In this document: in pieces, positions 38,110-45,899 of the stretch
How the letters are laid out: the number at the start of each line of letters is the position of its first letter
How positions within the stretch are numbered: the stretch's first letter is position 1
Assembly (NCBI RefSeq): GCF_020463795.1
Contig: NZ_CP080025.1
Location: 2,663,501-2,727,500 of the forward strand
Direction: 5' to 3'
Length of the DNA: 64,000 bases
Origin: Echinicola marina
GTDB taxonomy: Bacteria > Bacteroidota > Bacteroidia > Cytophagales > Cyclobacteriaceae
Translations under genes and position numbers: made by a program
Notes under the pieces: model-generated
Seen by the model: the letters and a program-made list of their open reading frames with translations, nothing else
What the model was told of the DNA's origin: nothing
Database searches by the model: none

Positions 38110-38657
38110 CTTTAACAGCCTCCAAACGGTAACTGAAAACCCTAATTGAAAGGGTGGTCAGGATGACCGGATTGGTGGTCAAGATCATCGGAATATACAC
38201 CTAAAGCACCTTCCGCAATAATTTCGTAATTATCCCCCGAATTATTTACAAAAAGCCAGTTATCGACTTTTGGGAGAAAAAGGTTGAAAAAATTGCTTAA
38301 TCCACCGGTATATCTTCTCCTGATAACCTCCTCTGGAATAAAATGGCCACCTTCTTTCACCCTTGTTTCTACTCTGGAAATTGCCAATTCTTCAGGATCA
38401 AGCCAAAAAAACAAACAAGTGACTTGATATCCCAACTGCTTGGCTTTTTCAATAAATTTAACGTAGCTTCTGGCTGAAAGGGGGACAATCCTCTTGCAAT
38501 TTCATCTGCATTTACAAACTCTTTGCAGTCCAGAATTTCCGGTAAAATTGTATAGGAGGCTGTTGTTTTTCCAGCTCCATTACATCCTGCTATTACGTAT
38601 AGTTTTTTCATCTAAAACAAATATACGATTAACTATGGATTTGGGGCGTCCTACATA

Positions 38658-38794
38658 TTACCCACAACGGTAAATTGTATGAGTAGTGGCAGATTGCGTG
38701 GCACTTCCCGCTCAAACCGCTACGCTGTTTGAGCGGCTACAAACCTTGAAATATGCGGCTTTGCCTGCCATTACTTATACAAAATGTGTGTGCC
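38658..38794 (-). repeat. attC-like site 3
   Basis: AAATTGTATGAGTAGTGGCAG pairs with the complement of CTGCCATTACTTATACAAAAT. The inner part has an extra CCGCTCAAAC/GTTTGAGCGG hairpin. The right junction ATGTGTGTGCC is degenerate (expected GTT). Confidence 0.75.
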
Positions 38795-38990
38795 TTGAAT
38801 GGTGAATATAGGTCAAAAAGTTGATCGTTCCAACGGGTGGAAGTCCCCGATGTGCGGGAGTCGTTACTCTTTCCAAAATGTTTGGAGACTGTCGATACCA
38901 GGCTGATGTAGGTCTTGATGCTCCTGGGAGAATAGTTCCTGACCCGCATTTCCTCATACATCCGTTGACGAAGGCTTTTTTTCCATGATG
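38785..38990 (-). pseudogene. Tyrosine recombinase (integrase) N-terminal remnant
   Basis: The minus strand encodes SLRQRMYEEMRVRNYSPRSI and then KTYISLVSTVSKHFGKS, a typical N-terminal core-binding (SAM-like) domain of a phage/integron-type tyrosine recombinase. After that the frame breaks (a second frame gives INFLTYIHHS) and the sequence ends in attC-like site 3. The catalytic domain is absent. It forms unit 4 by itself. Confidence 0.65.
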
Positions 38991-39094
38991 CTATTTATTT
39001 AATGGTAAAACATGGAATGAATTTAGTGTAAATCGCTGAAAAAGACCTGATTGAAGAAATAAAGGAATGGTTGACTACCGACGTAGGAGGTTTT

Positions 39095-39228
39095 GTTCAA
39101 TGGCTCGAATATGCGTAGTGCGGGATTTTAAGGCACTTCACTATCAAACCGCTACTTTGTTTATTAATTGCTATAAAGTTCAAATTTACGAAATTGCCCC
39201 GCATTACGTATAGAGCAAACGTTCCAAT
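39095..39228 (-). repeat. attC-like site 4
   Basis: ATATGCGTAGTGCGGG on the left pairs with CCCGCATTACGTATAG on the right. The ends (TTCAATGG and CAAACGTTCC) do not follow the cassette pairing rule, so it is degenerate or rearranged. Confidence 0.6.
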
Positions 39229-39264
39229 GAATTCAGCTAAAAATTTTTTCATAATTATTTAATA

Positions 39265-39303
39265 AAAAAAAGAGGATAATTTGTTTTAATTATCCTCTTT
39301 TAT
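39265..39303 (-). terminator. Terminator after the GlcG-like gene
   Basis: AAAAGAGGATAATT pairs with AATTATCCTCTTTT with A/T runs on both sides. It lies 17 nt from the stop of the 132-residue gene. Confidence 0.85.
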
Positions 39304-39319
39304 ATTAATTAAACTGTGA

Positions 39320-39718
39320 TTAAATTGCTGATGCTCCAGCTTCTGCAACAGTATGGTCGTTTTCAACCGTACTTCCGCTTACTCCAATTGCTCCAATAAT
39401 TTCGCCATTTGCGTTTTTAATTGGCACACCACCTGGAAAAGTAATCAATCCATTATTTGAATGCTCAATGTTAAATAATGGCTGTCCTGGTTGAGATAAC
39501 TCTCCAATACTTCCAGTATTCATATCAAAGTAACGAGCTGTTTTTGCTTTTTTGATAGATATGTCAAGTGAGCCTAACCAAGCACCATCCATTCTTCCAA
39601 ATGCTACTAAATTTGCTCCAGCATCTACAACTGCAATATTCATTTTTGTGTCAATTGCCGTAGCTTTTTGTTTTGCTGCTACAATTGCTTTTTCTGCTTG
39701 TTCTAATGTAATGTTCAT
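39320..39718 (-). CDS. GlcG/HbpS family heme-binding-type protein
   Basis: A 132-residue GlcG/HbpS-fold protein (formerly DUF336), recognised by [39 protein letters not shown] and [20 protein letters not shown]. Members bind haem or small cofactors and often sit beside regulators. It is transcribed after the AraC-type gene in unit 5, which is likely its regulator. Confidence 0.9.
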   Translation of the reverse strand: MNITLEQAEKAIVAAKQKATAIDTKMNIAVVDAGANLVAFGRMDGAWLGSLDISIKKAKTARYFDMNTGSIGELSQPGQPLFNIEHSNNGLITFPGGVPIKNANGEIIGAIGVSGSTVENDHTVAEAGASAI

Positions 39719-39850
39719 AATTTTATGTTTTAGTTTTGTTATTATTTCTGATACAAATCTACAATGAGAGTTGTATTTATGAATTACTAAAACAGTTCAA
39801 TAACTTATGAAAAAAGGTCAATTTCGAAAACAAAGTTGAAAATAAGAAAC

Positions 39851-40690
39851 TTATGAAGTTATTTCACTTGGATTAATTCCGAATTTGTTTTTAAAGGCAA
39901 TACTAAAGTTTGAAAGATTGTTATAGCCAAAATCCAAATAGATGTCGGAAGGTTTTAAATTATCGAGCTCTAAAGTTTCTTTTGCTTTTTGAAGTCGTTT
40001 GTCCTGAAGCCATTTTCCGGGTGATGTTTTATATTCTTTAATAAAATGGCGTTTAAAAGTAGATAAACTCATATTACATAAAAAAGCAATTTCTTCTAGC
40101 TTTAGATTTGAATATATTTTGCTTTCTACAATTTTTTTAAAAGGTGAAGTTTCTTTAATTATTAAAGAATGTAGGAATAGTTCAAATTTTCTTCCATATT
40201 TTTGTAAAAGATAAAGCATTAATTCTTCAAATTTGACTGAAAGTAAATTATCAGCAAAAACTGTTGGTGCTTCACTAATTGTAGTTAGTGAATTTAGATA
40301 TGAACTAATGTATGAGTCATTTCTAATTATGAAATAAGGTGTTTCTTCTTTTACTATTTTGCTATTTTTTTTGTGCTTTTCTATAAACTCTTTCAATTTT
40401 TTTTCTGAAAAGAAGAAGAGTTTACAATAATAAATAGCCTCTGTATCTAGTAATTCTGTCCAAAGCCAATTTCCTTTTTTTAATAATAAAGATTGGTCTT
40501 TGTTAACTGCAACTGTTGTTCCTGCAAAGTGTACTTGCTTTTTCCCAACTTGTAAAAAGCTAAACATATTCATTCCTAAATTGACCTTACTTTTAACAAC
40601 ATCATTGGTCATTTTAAAGTCATACATGAACAAATCAGATTTTTTTTGATCGTCCTTAATGTAAATTTCAGGTATGTTTTCTATTGGCAT
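39851..40690 (-). CDS. AraC-family transcription regulator
   Basis: A 279-residue regulator. The N-terminal ligand-binding region about 1-180 is unrecognised beyond its cupin-like character. The C-terminal double HTH is about 185-279 (LEEIAFLCNMSLSTFKRHFIKEYKTSPGKWLQDKRLQKAKETL). It is divergently isolated from everything but the GlcG-like gene 130 bp downstream. Confidence 0.88.
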   Translation of the reverse strand: MPIENIPEIYIKDDQKKSDLFMYDFKMTNDVVKSKVNLGMNMFSFLQVGKKQVHFAGTTVAVNKDQSLLLKKGNWLWTELLDTEAIYYCKLFFFSEKKLKEFIEKHKKNSKIVKEETPYFIIRNDSYISSYLNSLTTISEAPTVFADNLLSVKFEELMLYLLQKYGRKFELFLHSLIIKETSPFKKIVESKIYSNLKLEEIAFLCNMSLSTFKRHFIKEYKTSPGKWLQDKRLQKAKETLELDNLKPSDIYLDFGYNNLSNFSIAFKNKFGINPSEITS

Positions 40691-40708
40691 TGAAATGTTT
40701 TTTCAGCT

Positions 40709-40845
40709 TGCAGGTAACGGTTTACGTATTGGCGATGGTGGGGCATTTGAAAAACGTCAGCACAACATTTGCACAAGTGCCCGATAGAATACCAAATGTT
40801 GAATTTACAACTGTCAGCCCCACTATTGCAATACGATGTTAGCCG
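40709..40845 (-). repeat. attC-like site 5
   Basis: TTTACGTATTGGCGATGGTGGGGC pairs with the complement of CAGCCCCACTATTGCAATACGA. GTTAGCCGT opens unit 6 and is matched by GACGGCTAAC at 41932. The left end reads GCAGGTAAC, which does not match the start of unit 5 but does match that of unit 7. Confidence 0.8.
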
Positions 40846-40875
40846 TTCGCCTTTCTTTATTAGTCATCTATACTT

Positions 40876-41889
40876 TTAATACTTAATTACTAATTTTCCA
40901 ATTGTGGTGCCACTCTCTAATTGAGTATGTGCATTTTTGAAGTTTTCAACCGAAAAACCTTGCAATGTGGTCGTTAAGGTAGATTGTAATATCCCATCAT
41001 CTAACCACTTTGAAATTTGATTAAGGATGCGATGTTGCTGTACCATATCATTAGTTTGAAACATAGAGCGGGTAAACATTAACTCCCAATGAAAACTTAC
41101 ACTTTTACTTTTTAATTGACGTAAATTTACAGGCTCAGTCGGGTCGCTAATCGAACCAACTTTCCCTTGTGGTTTTATTAATTGCACCATTGTATTCCAA
41201 TATTGATTTAGGTCCACAAAGTCCACAATAAAATCCACAGTTTCATAGCCGATGCTTTTCATCTCTTGTACTAAGTTTTTATGATTTACTACAAAATCAG
41301 CCCCCATTTTTTTACACCATTCTATTGATTTTTCTCTTGATGCAGTGGCAATTACTTTTAAACCTAAAATATTTTTAGCAATCTGTATAGCTACCGAGCC
41401 AACGCCGCCAGCACCGCCGATAATTAAAATTGATTTCCCATTGTCATTTTCTGCACTTAATTGCATTCTGTCAAATAATATTTCAAAAGCTGTCAATGAA
41501 GTAAGCGGTATAGCAGCAGATGCCTCAATTGGGATATTATTAGGAGAGAACCCTACAATTCTTTCATCAACTAATTGAAATTCTTGATAACTACCGTCCT
41601 TTGTTATATCTCCTGCATAAAAAACGTTGTCACCCTTTTTAAACAAAGTGGCGTTTTCTCCAACCGCTTCAACAACACCAACAGCGTCCCAACCTATAAT
41701 TTTGGGATTGTCTGAGATTTTATCTTTCAGACTATTCTGGCGTATCTTATAGTCCACAGGGTTTATTGATACAGCTTGTATTTTCACCAACAATTCATAC
41801 CCTTTTGGCACTGGTGTTTCTTTTTCAAATTGTATGAAACTGTCTGCTTGTGAAATTGGTAAACTTGTTTTAAATCCTATTGCTTTCAT
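40876..41889 (-). CDS. Zinc-type alcohol dehydrogenase-like (MDR) oxidoreductase
   Basis: A 337-residue medium-chain dehydrogenase/reductase. The GroES-like N-domain includes SINPVDYKIRQ, and the NAD(P)-binding motif is IIGGAGGVGSVAIQIAK (about residue 155). No zinc-binding cysteines are evident, placing it with quinone-oxidoreductase-like members. The only gene of unit 6. Confidence 0.9.
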   Translation of the reverse strand: MKAIGFKTSLPISQADSFIQFEKETPVPKGYELLVKIQAVSINPVDYKIRQNSLKDKISDNPKIIGWDAVGVVEAVGENATLFKKGDNVFYAGDITKDGSYQEFQLVDERIVGFSPNNIPIEASAAIPLTSLTAFEILFDRMQLSAENDNGKSILIIGGAGGVGSVAIQIAKNILGLKVIATASREKSIEWCKKMGADFVVNHKNLVQEMKSIGYETVDFIVDFVDLNQYWNTMVQLIKPQGKVGSISDPTEPVNLRQLKSKSVSFHWELMFTRSMFQTNDMVQQHRILNQISKWLDDGILQSTLTTTLQGFSVENFKNAHTQLESGTTIGKLVIKY

Positions 41890-41931
41890 ATTTTTTCTAT
41901 TAAATTATTGTGTTGATTGTTTTGCTAAGGT

Positions 41932-42066
41932 GACGGCTAACGGTTAGTATATGAAAAGTAGGCGATTTCGAAGCACTAAATTTTCGGTTAAGCACAAAGT
42001 TTGATACGAGCTAAAAGCCTTGATTTTACTACTGTTTCGCCTATTTTTTATATACATTGTTACCTG
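41932..42066 (-). repeat. attC-like site 6
   Basis: AGTATATGAAAAGTAGGCGA pairs with the complement of TCGCCTATTTTTTATATACA. It shares the inner ATTTCGAAGC block. GTTACCTGCTGTG opens unit 7 and matches CATAGCAGGTAAC at 44246. Confidence 0.85.
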
Positions 42067-42075
42067 CTGTGTTTT

Positions 42076-43767
42076 TTATATTTCTTTCATTATGAACACA
42101 ATAATCTTGTTTTTTCTCTCTTGGATTAGGCCTCTTGTCCAAGTTTGATTATCAGTCGTCATTCTTTGAATTTCTCTTTGCTGTTCCAAATGAGTGTAAC
42201 TGTCTCGCTTTTCTTTGAATGGTTTATTCCCAACTGAACAATTATGTGATTTGGATAGCAAAAGGTAGTTGCCTAAACAGTTTATGAATTGATTTCTAAA
42301 TTCTTCGTCATAGCTGTCATAGCCTGTTTCAGGATTTTCAGTCTGTGGGGCAATATGTTCTAATTCAGGACTTACAATTTTGTCAAAACGAGTTGGTGTG
42401 TAACCGCTTTTTCCTTGACTTTCTAAATGATTTTCATATTTCCATAACAGATACTTTGCAATGCTGTGATTTAAACCACCTTGAATTGAACGTTCCAATT
42501 CATTGTTATTCCAATATGCCCACCACCAAGAGTCTGACGACACATTTTTCATCCATTCAATTCTGTCAACGATTGGTTGAATATCTGGATTTTCGTTTGT
42601 GAAGTCTTTGTAAACGCCATTTAGTCGAGATGTAATGTCTGCTCTCGTTCCAATCAGTCTATGACGTAATACCATTGATTCCAATTTATTACATAGCTGA
42701 TTGATTTGATTAATAGACAATCCAAATTTGTATGCTTTAATGATAAATGGCATTGCAATACCGATTCCACCAAGAGTAATCAGTGAATGAATTTCTAAAT
42801 TCTCACGTTCATCTTTCCCAAAGAATGTTGTTAAATGCTCAAAACTTGTAGCAAGTGATTGAGTAAATGACTTGATGAATGGGATTGGATTTTCTTCAGA
42901 TAGCAGTTTGTTGATTTTGTCAACTGCATTTGTTTCCCAAAGGGAATTGAAATGAACTCGAAGCGTATAGACTAAAACATCATCTTCGTTAATTCTATAC
43001 TCAATTGAAGAAATGGATTTATAAATTTTCTCGAAACGTGTTTTAATTTCTTCAATCAAAGCTTCTTTTTCTTCGCCACCGTATAAATGGACGTTGAACA
43101 TAAATTGAGCTTTGATTATTTCTAAGTTGGAAGGCTTTTTTCCCCTATTGTTCTGAAAAATGAACATTTGGATTGCTTCCGATTCGTCTTTGACTGGATG
43201 TGTAGTACACGAAGCATTTTGAATTGTGTCCAACATTTTTAGCAAATACGATTCATCTTTGTCCGCTAAATGTGAAGTAAAGAAGTCAAATGCGGTTACA
43301 ATGCGTATAGCTGATTCCGTTTCAAGTCCGTTTTTATCTTTCTTGATTTGGTCAATTACATAGTCCTTAAAAAGCTGTTTGTCATAATCTACGGTCTCAA
43401 AACGATAAGTTGATTTTCTCTTGATGATGTCTTCAAAAGATTCTTCTTCCTTTTCAGTTAGAGGTCTGATTTGCTTTAGTCTTGTGAATAAAGCTGAAAG
43501 AAATATAACGATAGTCGTCATTCTCTGCTGGCCGTCAATAACGCCAAATTTATTCTCTGTTTGTTCTTCAAAAAGAAAGTGTCCGAAGTAATATTTTGAT
43601 TTGGTTGTACTTCGATTATAGTCTTCTAAGTCAGAGAGGAAAACGTTTATTTGTTTTGGCAGATTTGATTTTTCAAGTTCTGTATCCCAAGAATATGCTC
43701 TTTGGTAGGTTGGCACAAATATTCGATTTCCCGCCAACATCTGTTTTATAGTGGTTGATGCTTCCAT
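42076..43767 (-). CDS. DUF262/DUF1524 (GmrSD-like) endonuclease family protein
   Basis: A 563-residue protein. The DUF262 ParB-like NTPase domain has FVPTYQRAYSWD (18-29) and VIDGQQRMTT (77-86). The C-terminal DUF1524 HNH-type nuclease has LEHIAPQ and NCLGNYLLLSKSHNCSVGNKPFKEK. This is the architecture of type IV restriction enzymes (GmrSD, SspE, BrxU) that cut modified phage DNA. It is the second gene of unit 7, after a repeat protein. Confidence 0.88.
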   Translation of the reverse strand: MEASTTIKQMLAGNRIFVPTYQRAYSWDTELEKSNLPKQINVFLSDLEDYNRSTTKSKYYFGHFLFEEQTENKFGVIDGQQRMTTIVIFLSALFTRLKQIRPLTEKEEESFEDIIKRKSTYRFETVDYDKQLFKDYVIDQIKKDKNGLETESAIRIVTAFDFFTSHLADKDESYLLKMLDTIQNASCTTHPVKDESEAIQMFIFQNNRGKKPSNLEIIKAQFMFNVHLYGGEEKEALIEEIKTRFEKIYKSISSIEYRINEDDVLVYTLRVHFNSLWETNAVDKINKLLSEENPIPFIKSFTQSLATSFEHLTTFFGKDERENLEIHSLITLGGIGIAMPFIIKAYKFGLSINQINQLCNKLESMVLRHRLIGTRADITSRLNGVYKDFTNENPDIQPIVDRIEWMKNVSSDSWWWAYWNNNELERSIQGGLNHSIAKYLLWKYENHLESQGKSGYTPTRFDKIVSPELEHIAPQTENPETGYDSYDEEFRNQFINCLGNYLLLSKSHNCSVGNKPFKEKRDSYTHLEQQREIQRMTTDNQTWTRGLIQERKNKIIVFIMKEI

Positions 43768-43819
43768 TCAATTGATTAAAAATAAGAAAGGTGGCGAAGC
43801 CACCCTTCTTATGAGATTT

Positions 43820-44122
43820 TTACGCTGCTCTTGTTCCTGTCTTTTTACAATTCTTATCGAAGGTGTAAATCCAACTACCTTTTTTTAAGTTGAATGAATT
43901 TCCTGCTGCATTTCTGAAATCCCCTGTCGAACTTGCAAGAGTTGCAATCTTTTTACCTTTTTCGTCATAGGTGTAATACCAACTACCTTTTTGAAGAACA
44001 ATGAAGTCCATTCCAATTCCCATTAAGTCGCCTGTTGATGCGGCTAATGTTGCTGATTTCTTTCCACTACTGTCGATAATGTAGTACCAACTTCCTTTTG
44101 TCTGTACGTCTGATATTGCCAT
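43820..44122 (-). CDS. Small protein built of KGSWYY repeats
   Basis: 100 residues made of three similar segments (KGSWYYIIDSSGKKSATL, KGSWYYTYDEKGKKIATL, KGSWIYTFDKNCKKTGTR), linked by ASTGD...-type spacers. Probably a small all-beta protein; family unknown to me. It sits 52 bp upstream of the DUF262 gene in the same unit, so it may be an immunity, sensor or regulatory partner. No signal peptide. Confidence 0.7.
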   Translation of the reverse strand: MAISDVQTKGSWYYIIDSSGKKSATLAASTGDLMGIGMDFIVLQKGSWYYTYDEKGKKIATLASSTGDFRNAAGNSFNLKKGSWIYTFDKNCKKTGTRAA

Positions 44123-44248
44123 ATTTTAAAATTTTAGTTTGTTGCTTACTCTTTTCGGTTTTCAGCTTTCCCCGTTTTTTCTGCAAATGTCGAAAGTCAG
44201 TCCGTCAAAATGTGACGTTGTTGTTTTGCACGGTCGTCTTTTTCACAT

Positions 44249-44387
44249 AGCAGGTAACGGTTTGCGGCTATGAAAAGTAGCGTGCAAGTGCACGCAAACC
44301 TTTTCGAGTAACCTTATTGGTTTTAAAAATACAAAAAACTTTGGGTTAAGCCTTTTGTAGCTATTTTTTATAGCCGCTGTTGGCGGT
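44249..44387 (-). repeat. attC-like site 7
   Basis: GCGGCTATGAAAAGTAGC pairs with GCTATTTTTTATAGCCGC. GTTGGCGGTAGT opens unit 8 and is matched by ATTACCGCCAAC at 47541-47552, across an inserted IS110. Confidence 0.87.
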
Positions 44388-44417
44388 AGTATTTTTTAGC
44401 AGTATCTGCAAATAGAA

Positions 44418-44627
44418 TCAAACCAACTCAAAACAATAAATATTCAATTCGTCCATCATTTTTATAATATCCCTGGCAATGTGCTGGTTGGATTCAACTC
44501 TTAATATGTTGTCAATATCTTCCAAATCAAAGTTCCAGTATTCAATTTCCGATAGGTAGCCTATTTTTTGTGTTACTGATTTTACTTGTTGTTTGGTTTT
44601 GACTCCCGTTTTAAAAACAAAAACCAT
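44418..44627 (-). CDS. Small hypothetical protein
   Basis: A 69-residue protein (MVFVFKTGVKTKQQVKSVTQKIG...) with a central acidic segment. No family recognised. Last gene of unit 8, 32 bp after the cupin gene. Confidence 0.55.
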   Translation of the reverse strand: MVFVFKTGVKTKQQVKSVTQKIGYLSEIEYWNFDLEDIDNILRVESNQHIARDIIKMMDELNIYCFELV

Positions 44628-44659
44628 ATTTTAATAATCAAGTTGCAAATGTTGTTCTC

Positions 44660-45052
44660 TTAAATTACTGGCGATAATTTTGAATTTTCTCTAAAGCCTG
44701 CGACAATCAGGCTTGTTGGCTTTTGTAATAACAGCCTATGCCAATGTCCTTTTTTTACGATTATTGATTCTCCACTATTTACAATCACCTTTTTGATTTC
44801 GGGATTGTGGGGAACCACTTTTAGATAGTTCGTTCCGGTTACAATTTCAACTTCTAACTTTCCATTGGTTACAAGTAGCAGCTCATCACCATCAGGATGA
44901 ATTTCCCACTGGTTCGGATGGGTATCGGTAGGATTATCTATCTTAAAAAAAGAAAGGGAGCATACATTTTGTATATCACGTTCATCGCCGTTGGAGATTT
45001 TATTTCCTTTAAGGATGTGGATAAATGTTTCATTCATATTTAAGGTTTCCAT
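44660..45052 (-). CDS. Cupin domain protein
   Basis: A 130-residue single-cupin protein with metal-site-type residues in WEIHPDGDELLLV and IVKKGHWHRLLLQ. Such proteins act as small isomerases, dioxygenases or sensors. Transcribed 71 bp after the AraC-type gene, its likely regulator. Confidence 0.83.
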   Translation of the reverse strand: METLNMNETFIHILKGNKISNGDERDIQNVCSLSFFKIDNPTDTHPNQWEIHPDGDELLLVTNGKLEVEIVTGTNYLKVVPHNPEIKKVIVNSGESIIVKKGHWHRLLLQKPTSLIVAGFRENSKLSPVI

Positions 45053-45123
45053 AAAAGTATATTTTGTTGTTAATAATGGAACAAAGTTCCTAAACCAAGA
45101 CGAACAAAACTTGTATAAAACTG

Positions 45124-45828
45124 CTAACTTTTAAGCACGAAAAAAGGATTGATTCCGAACATTTTGTAAAATACTTTGTTGAAATGAGAGGAGTCGGAGA
45201 AACCAACGTAATGGGCACTTTCGGTTAGAGTGTACCCTTCCCTGGATTTCAGCATTGCCAAGCATAATTTTTTCCAAAGAATACATTGGTGTACTGAAAT
45301 CCCTAACTGTTCTTTAAAGAGGTGTGCAAGCCTGCTTTCAGACAATAGGGATACTTCAGACAATTGTGTAATGGTTATTTTGCTTTCTGTGATGAGAGAA
45401 TTAATCGCATCAATGCATTTAAGGATTCTATCATCCAAGCTCTTCCGAGGATATGTCTCGGAGCTGTTTAAAATAGATGCGATGTTAAATGTACCATTAT
45501 TCAGAAATTGGTTTAATTCCGTTGGGTTTATGATTACATCTTTATGGGATGCCAAATTGAATGATTCCATAACATATTTGCCCATATCGGAAAGTGGGTC
45601 AACAAACAACAAATCGCATTCGGCTTTCAGGCAGTTAAAACTATGGGGCAGATTTGGAGGAATGATAACACTCTTAATATTTGTGTGTTCAGAAGTTGTT
45701 GCTATGTTAAAAAAGCCTTTAGTACATCTAACCACTTCGATGGCGTAGTGCGTATGTTTTTTAGTTTGGTAGTTACTTTTGGAAAAGAGGGCATACCCTT
45801 TATCAATATCAAATAATTCTATCGCCAA
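45124..45828 (-). CDS. AraC-family transcription regulator
   Basis: A 234-residue regulator. The N-terminal cupin-like arm has THYAIEVVRCTKGFF; the C-terminal HTH is about 135-230 (ITQLSEVSLLSESRLAHLFKEQLGISVHQCILWKKL). First gene of unit 8. Its upstream region is interrupted by an IS110 element. Confidence 0.88.
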   Translation of the reverse strand: MAIELFDIDKGYALFSKSNYQTKKHTHYAIEVVRCTKGFFNIATTSEHTNIKSVIIPPNLPHSFNCLKAECDLLFVDPLSDMGKYVMESFNLASHKDVIINPTELNQFLNNGTFNIASILNSSETYPRKSLDDRILKCIDAINSLITESKITITQLSEVSLLSESRLAHLFKEQLGISVHQCILWKKLCLAMLKSREGYTLTESAHYVGFSDSSHFNKVFYKMFGINPFFVLKS

Positions 45829-45899
45829 TGTTTTCTTGTCGTTTTGATTTGTTCTTTTTCGGTTAAGTTGTTTAATTCAGTGTGGGTGTTTTTAATATT

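Larger units (their letters stand above)
35557..38199 (+). mobile_element. IS21-family insertion sequence
   Basis: 2643 bp with terminal inverted repeats (TGTATATTCCGAT...TTGACCACC at both ends) and a 4-bp CCTA target duplication at 35553-35556 and 38200-38203. The left end carries five or six further copies of a TTGACCAC-type motif (to about 35750), the usual IS21 transposase-binding array. It encodes istA and istB in order and splits the zeta-toxin gene. Confidence 0.93.
35489..38611 (-). pseudogene. Zeta-toxin-family kinase gene, deleted internally and split by IS21
   Basis: The N-terminal part (38200-38611) has the P-loop AGCNGAGKTT and NADEIARGLSPFQPE, then jumps in another frame to SYVKFIEKAKQLGYQV, indicating an internal deletion of about 30-40 codons with a frameshift. 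The reading frame continues through RVKEGGHFIPEEVIRRRY to EGAL, where IS21 is inserted. The remaining C-terminus (ending LKGKYHGQ) lies at 35489-35556. Removing the IS and one copy of its CCTA target repeat restores one continuous frame across the junction. Zeta toxins phosphorylate UDP-sugars; this copy is dead. Confidence 0.85.

Noticed and set aside
38737..38961. A functional integron integrase
   Set aside because: Only about 45 residues of the N-terminal domain are in frame; the catalytic Arg/His/Tyr domain is missing.
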